This document shows positions 21,724 through 23,430 of a stretch of DNA of 23,430 nt, one piece after another. A program made the position numbers and the translations under genes. This DNA comes from an uncultured Lachnospiraceae bacterium (lineage in GTDB: Bacteria; Bacillota; Clostridia; Lachnospirales; Lachnospiraceae). Every line of letters begins with the position of its first letter. The first letter of the stretch is position 1. The notes beneath the pieces were generated by a model that was given only the letters and a program-made list of their open reading frames with translations, was not told the origin of the DNA and did no database searches. The DNA lies in the NCBI GenBank assembly GCA_910589195.1, contig CAJUTC010000048.1, forward strand, positions 1-23,430. The letters run 5' to 3'.

Positions 21724-23064
21724 TTATTTCACCATTTCTCCAAAAGACAGCGATTTCGTATATTGTATTATTTTCAGAGTCACATAAACCGCAGCCAGAA
21801 ATTCCGTAATCGGCATTGCGAACCAAACTGCATTTGCTCCTGCCACAGCAGGAAGGATGCAGATTAACATCCCGCTGACCACAGCGCCCCTGGCAACAGA
21901 AATAATGAAAGAAGCCATTGGTTTCATCAGCGCCTGAAAATAATAAGTAGAAAAAATATTAAACGGAAGCAGCAGGAAAGAAATGCCATAACTGCAAATA
22001 ATACTTGGAGCAATGGCCAGTATTTCCTCTGTTGGCGTCATAAAAATACGAACGAAAAAATTGGGAATAAAAACAGCAAGTGCCGTCCAAACAACTCCAA
22101 ACACTGCTGCTGTTCCTAATGCGTATTTCAAAATCTGTACAATACGTTTCCCTTTTCCAACGCCAAAATTCGCAGAGAGTATTGGCTGGGATGCCTGCCC
22201 GATACTGTAGGCACAGCATTGGACAAATGTGCTGATATTGATGATAATACCGTAGACTGCCAACGCATCCGTTCCTAAGTATTTTAAAATTTGTCTGTTA
22301 AACAGCATTGTAAGAATTCCCATTGCCACATCAATAAAAAAGGTGGAAAATCCGGTGATACAAATTGACTTCAGAATGAAAAATAATCGCACAGGTTTCA
22401 CAAACCTTAAAGTATTTTTTCTACTGCGGAAATGTGTCAGCATTACCAGCAGAGAAAAAACAGATCCCATGGCGGTTGCAAGTCCTGCTCCCATGATTTC
22501 CATTTTCAATATAAATACAAAGAAGTAATCTCCAAATATGTTAAAGATTCCGCCAAATAACACTGCCTTCGTAGCAAGTGCAGGATTCCCGTCATTACGC
22601 AGAAAGGCTGAAATAAGCTGTGTAAACAAGAAACTTGGCACTACAAATTTAATCGGAAGCAAATAATTCCTTGCCAGAGGGAGCAGTGTTTCCTCTGCTC
22701 CGAACAGCCGCAATAGCTCCACGTCAAAAAAGATCACTGCCAGCCATGTAAGAGCAGCTAAAACTGCTGCCCCAATCATCGCCGCAGTAAAGTATTCATT
22801 AGATTTTTTCTGATTCTGTTCGGATTCTCCTCGCAATGTAGTAAAAAGTACAGAACCTCCAATTCCCATAAGCAGGCCCAGGCTATATATGATATTCCAG
22901 ACAGGGGCAACCACGGCCAGCGCAGCTGTGCCTTTTGGTCCCTGATACTGTCCGACCATCGCCATATCCACCGCACCATAAATGGACGAAATCAGCGCGC
23001 TTACGAATGCCGCAGCCAGATATTTAAAATACATTGGTTTTATTTTATTTGTAAGCAAATCCAT
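21724..23064 (-). CDS. MATE-family multidrug efflux protein
   Basis: This 446-residue inner-membrane protein is a MATE (PF01554) cation-coupled exporter with about twelve hydrophobic segments in two homologous halves. Typical stretches are SSIYGAVDMAMVGQYQGPKG in the first half, AFLRNDGNPALATKAVLFGG near the middle, and YSIGQASQPILSANFGVGKG in the second. I chose the ATG at 23064 because AGGAAGG lies 7 bases upstream; the further in-frame start at 23103 lacks this. Substrates of this subgroup cannot be predicted. It has its own strong promoter about 250 bases upstream and a terminator in the leader. It converges on spmA with 43 bases between stops and no clear terminator in the gap. Confidence 0.92.
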   Translation of the reverse strand: MDLLTNKIKPMYFKYLAAAFVSALISSIYGAVDMAMVGQYQGPKGTAALAVVAPVWNIIYSLGLLMGIGGSVLFTTLRGESEQNQKKSNEYFTAAMIGAAVLAALTWLAVIFFDVELLRLFGAEETLLPLARNYLLPIKFVVPSFLFTQLISAFLRNDGNPALATKAVLFGGIFNIFGDYFFVFILKMEIMGAGLATAMGSVFSLLVMLTHFRSRKNTLRFVKPVRLFFILKSICITGFSTFFIDVAMGILTMLFNRQILKYLGTDALAVYGIIINISTFVQCCAYSIGQASQPILSANFGVGKGKRIVQILKYALGTAAVFGVVWTALAVFIPNFFVRIFMTPTEEILAIAPSIICSYGISFLLLPFNIFSTYYFQALMKPMASFIISVARGAVVSGMLICILPAVAGANAVWFAMPITEFLAAVYVTLKIIQYTKSLSFGEMVK

Positions 23065-23114
23065 AATGTTTCCTTCCTCACATGATTTCTTTTTCCTTTC
23101 CAAAGTAAACCTTC

Positions 23115-23165
23115 ATGCGCCCGGATGCGGATGCACCACCACCCATGAAAGTCCGGCGGGCGCAT
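23115..23165 (-). other. Hairpin in the MATE leader near the gene
   Basis: ATGCGCCCG (23115-23123) and CGGGCGCAT (23157-23165) form a perfect 9-bp G+C-rich stem around 33 bases that contain a GGTGGTGGTG run on the minus strand. It lies about 50 bases upstream of the MATE start, between the leader terminator and the RBS. It could be an additional regulatory structure or a relic of other DNA. Confidence 0.45.
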
Positions 23166-23210
23166 TTGGCATCCCTGAATTTATGCCGTTTATTCGGCGG
23201 CAGGTCTTTT

Positions 23211-23263
23211 AAAATAAAAAAGCTGGATAAAGAACAGACTTTTCAGTCTGCGCCTTATCCAGC
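23211..23263 (-). terminator. Intrinsic terminator in the MATE leader
   Basis: On the minus strand GCTGGATAA (23263-23255) pairs with TTATCCAGC (23230-23222), enclosing a second stem CAGACT-GAAA-AGTCTG (23250-23235), and is followed by TTTTTTATTTT. It lies only about 40 bases after the predicted start of transcription and well before the gene, so expression must depend on readthrough or antitermination. Confidence 0.8.
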
Positions 23264-23310
23264 ACATTACTTCCACTTAGTAATATACCCTCCGAGCGAA
23301 TAATAGTCGT

Positions 23311-23339
23311 ATTATATAAAAAATAGAGTTATTTGTCAA
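23311..23339 (-). promoter_or_regulatory. Consensus promoter of the MATE leader
   Basis: On the minus strand TTGACA (23339-23334), 17 bases and TATAAT (23316-23311) match the vegetative consensus perfectly. The start would be near 23304. GGAGGG follows at about 23291-23286, but no ATG-initiated leader peptide is evident. Confidence 0.85.
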
Positions 23340-23379
23340 GCTAATTAAGGAGAACCTTTGCGGCTTAGATCCAAAAGCT

Positions 23380-23430
23380 GTAACAGTTCAGACACCCCCT
23401 AAAAAATATGACGAAATTTTAGAGGCATAC
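23380..23430. repeat. Terminal inverted repeat, right copy
   Basis: This is the reverse complement of 5-55 with one mismatch, running to the last base of the window. The inner border GTAACAGTTC at 23380-23389 recurs at 2142-2151. The left copy has four extra bases outside it, while this one ends with the window, as expected if the sequence was cut off inside a longer repeat. Confidence 0.9.

Noticed and set aside
22982..23303. Small plus-strand frames at the right end opposite the MATE start and leader.
   Set aside because: They overlap the promoter, terminator and start of the MATE gene on the opposite strand and show no ribosome binding site or family features.
1..23430. The matching ends might mean a circular molecule such as a plasmid or phage.
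   Set aside because: The end copies are inverted, not direct, so joining them would create a giant palindrome. No replication or partition gene is present.
1..23430. CRISPR arrays, tRNA or rRNA genes, integrases and intact transposases.
   Set aside because: Scanning by eye showed no regularly spaced repeats, no tRNA-like T-loop or acceptor patterns that I could support, and no recombinase motifs in any frame.

Overview
The window looks like a piece of a Clostridia genome, most likely Lachnospiraceae (inference; no rRNA or other marker gene is present). The clues are a FabK-type fatty acid synthesis operon, an AccD-AccA fusion, a spore maturation gene (spmA), an AbrB/SpoVT-type regulator, a secreted protein with aromatic cell-wall-binding repeats, strong Gram-positive ribosome binding sites and moderate to low G+C. 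The two ends carry the same 51-bp sequence in inverted orientation (50/51 identical), and a shorter copy lies inside at 2142-2172. The window is therefore probably a contig that stops in a dispersed repeat at both ends, or a segment bounded by two inverted copies of one element.

Layout. 1-2200: two secreted or surface proteins with structured intergenic DNA; the second gene looks eroded at its 3' end. 2234-2640: an AbrB-family regulator on the minus strand with its own promoter and terminator. 2733-13944: a long plus-strand operon for type II fatty acid synthesis, fabH-acpP-fabK-fabD-fabG-fabF-accB-fabZ-accC-accDA, followed by a FabK-related flavoprotein with a cysteine-rich tail. The operon starts from a near-consensus promoter overlapped by a FabT-like palindrome. 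Two intergenic gaps, fabF-accB and accC-accDA, hold elaborate foldable sequence; the second has the form of a closed multi-hairpin element with a terminator inside it. 14111-18113: a minus-strand operon for a FecBCD/BtuFCD-type ABC importer plus an FmdE-family protein, preceded by a leader of about 350 nt with a terminator/antiterminator pair. 18302-19209: a D-lyxose ketol-isomerase with an operator-like double palindrome over its -10 box. 19210-20990: a decayed accessory patch with a frameshifted DUF3800 gene, a possible restriction-specificity fragment and an unrecognised minus-strand pseudogene. 21009-23339: spmA without its usual partner spmB, then a convergent MATE efflux gene whose leader contains an intrinsic terminator.

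How the genes work together. AccB, AccC and AccDA make malonyl-CoA. FabD moves malonyl to AcpP and FabH starts the chain. FabF, FabG, FabZ and FabK elongate it, reduce it, dehydrate it and reduce it again. No fabI, fabA, fabM or fabT is present. The ABC importer and FmdE protein form a separate unit whose cargo cannot be read from sequence; molybdate or tungstate, or a related metal species, is a reasoned guess. No CRISPR array, tRNA, rRNA, intact transposase or intact phage gene was seen. The most novel-looking material is regulatory and non-coding: the accC-accDA element, the ABC-operon leader, the fabF-accB hairpins and the overlapping operators.
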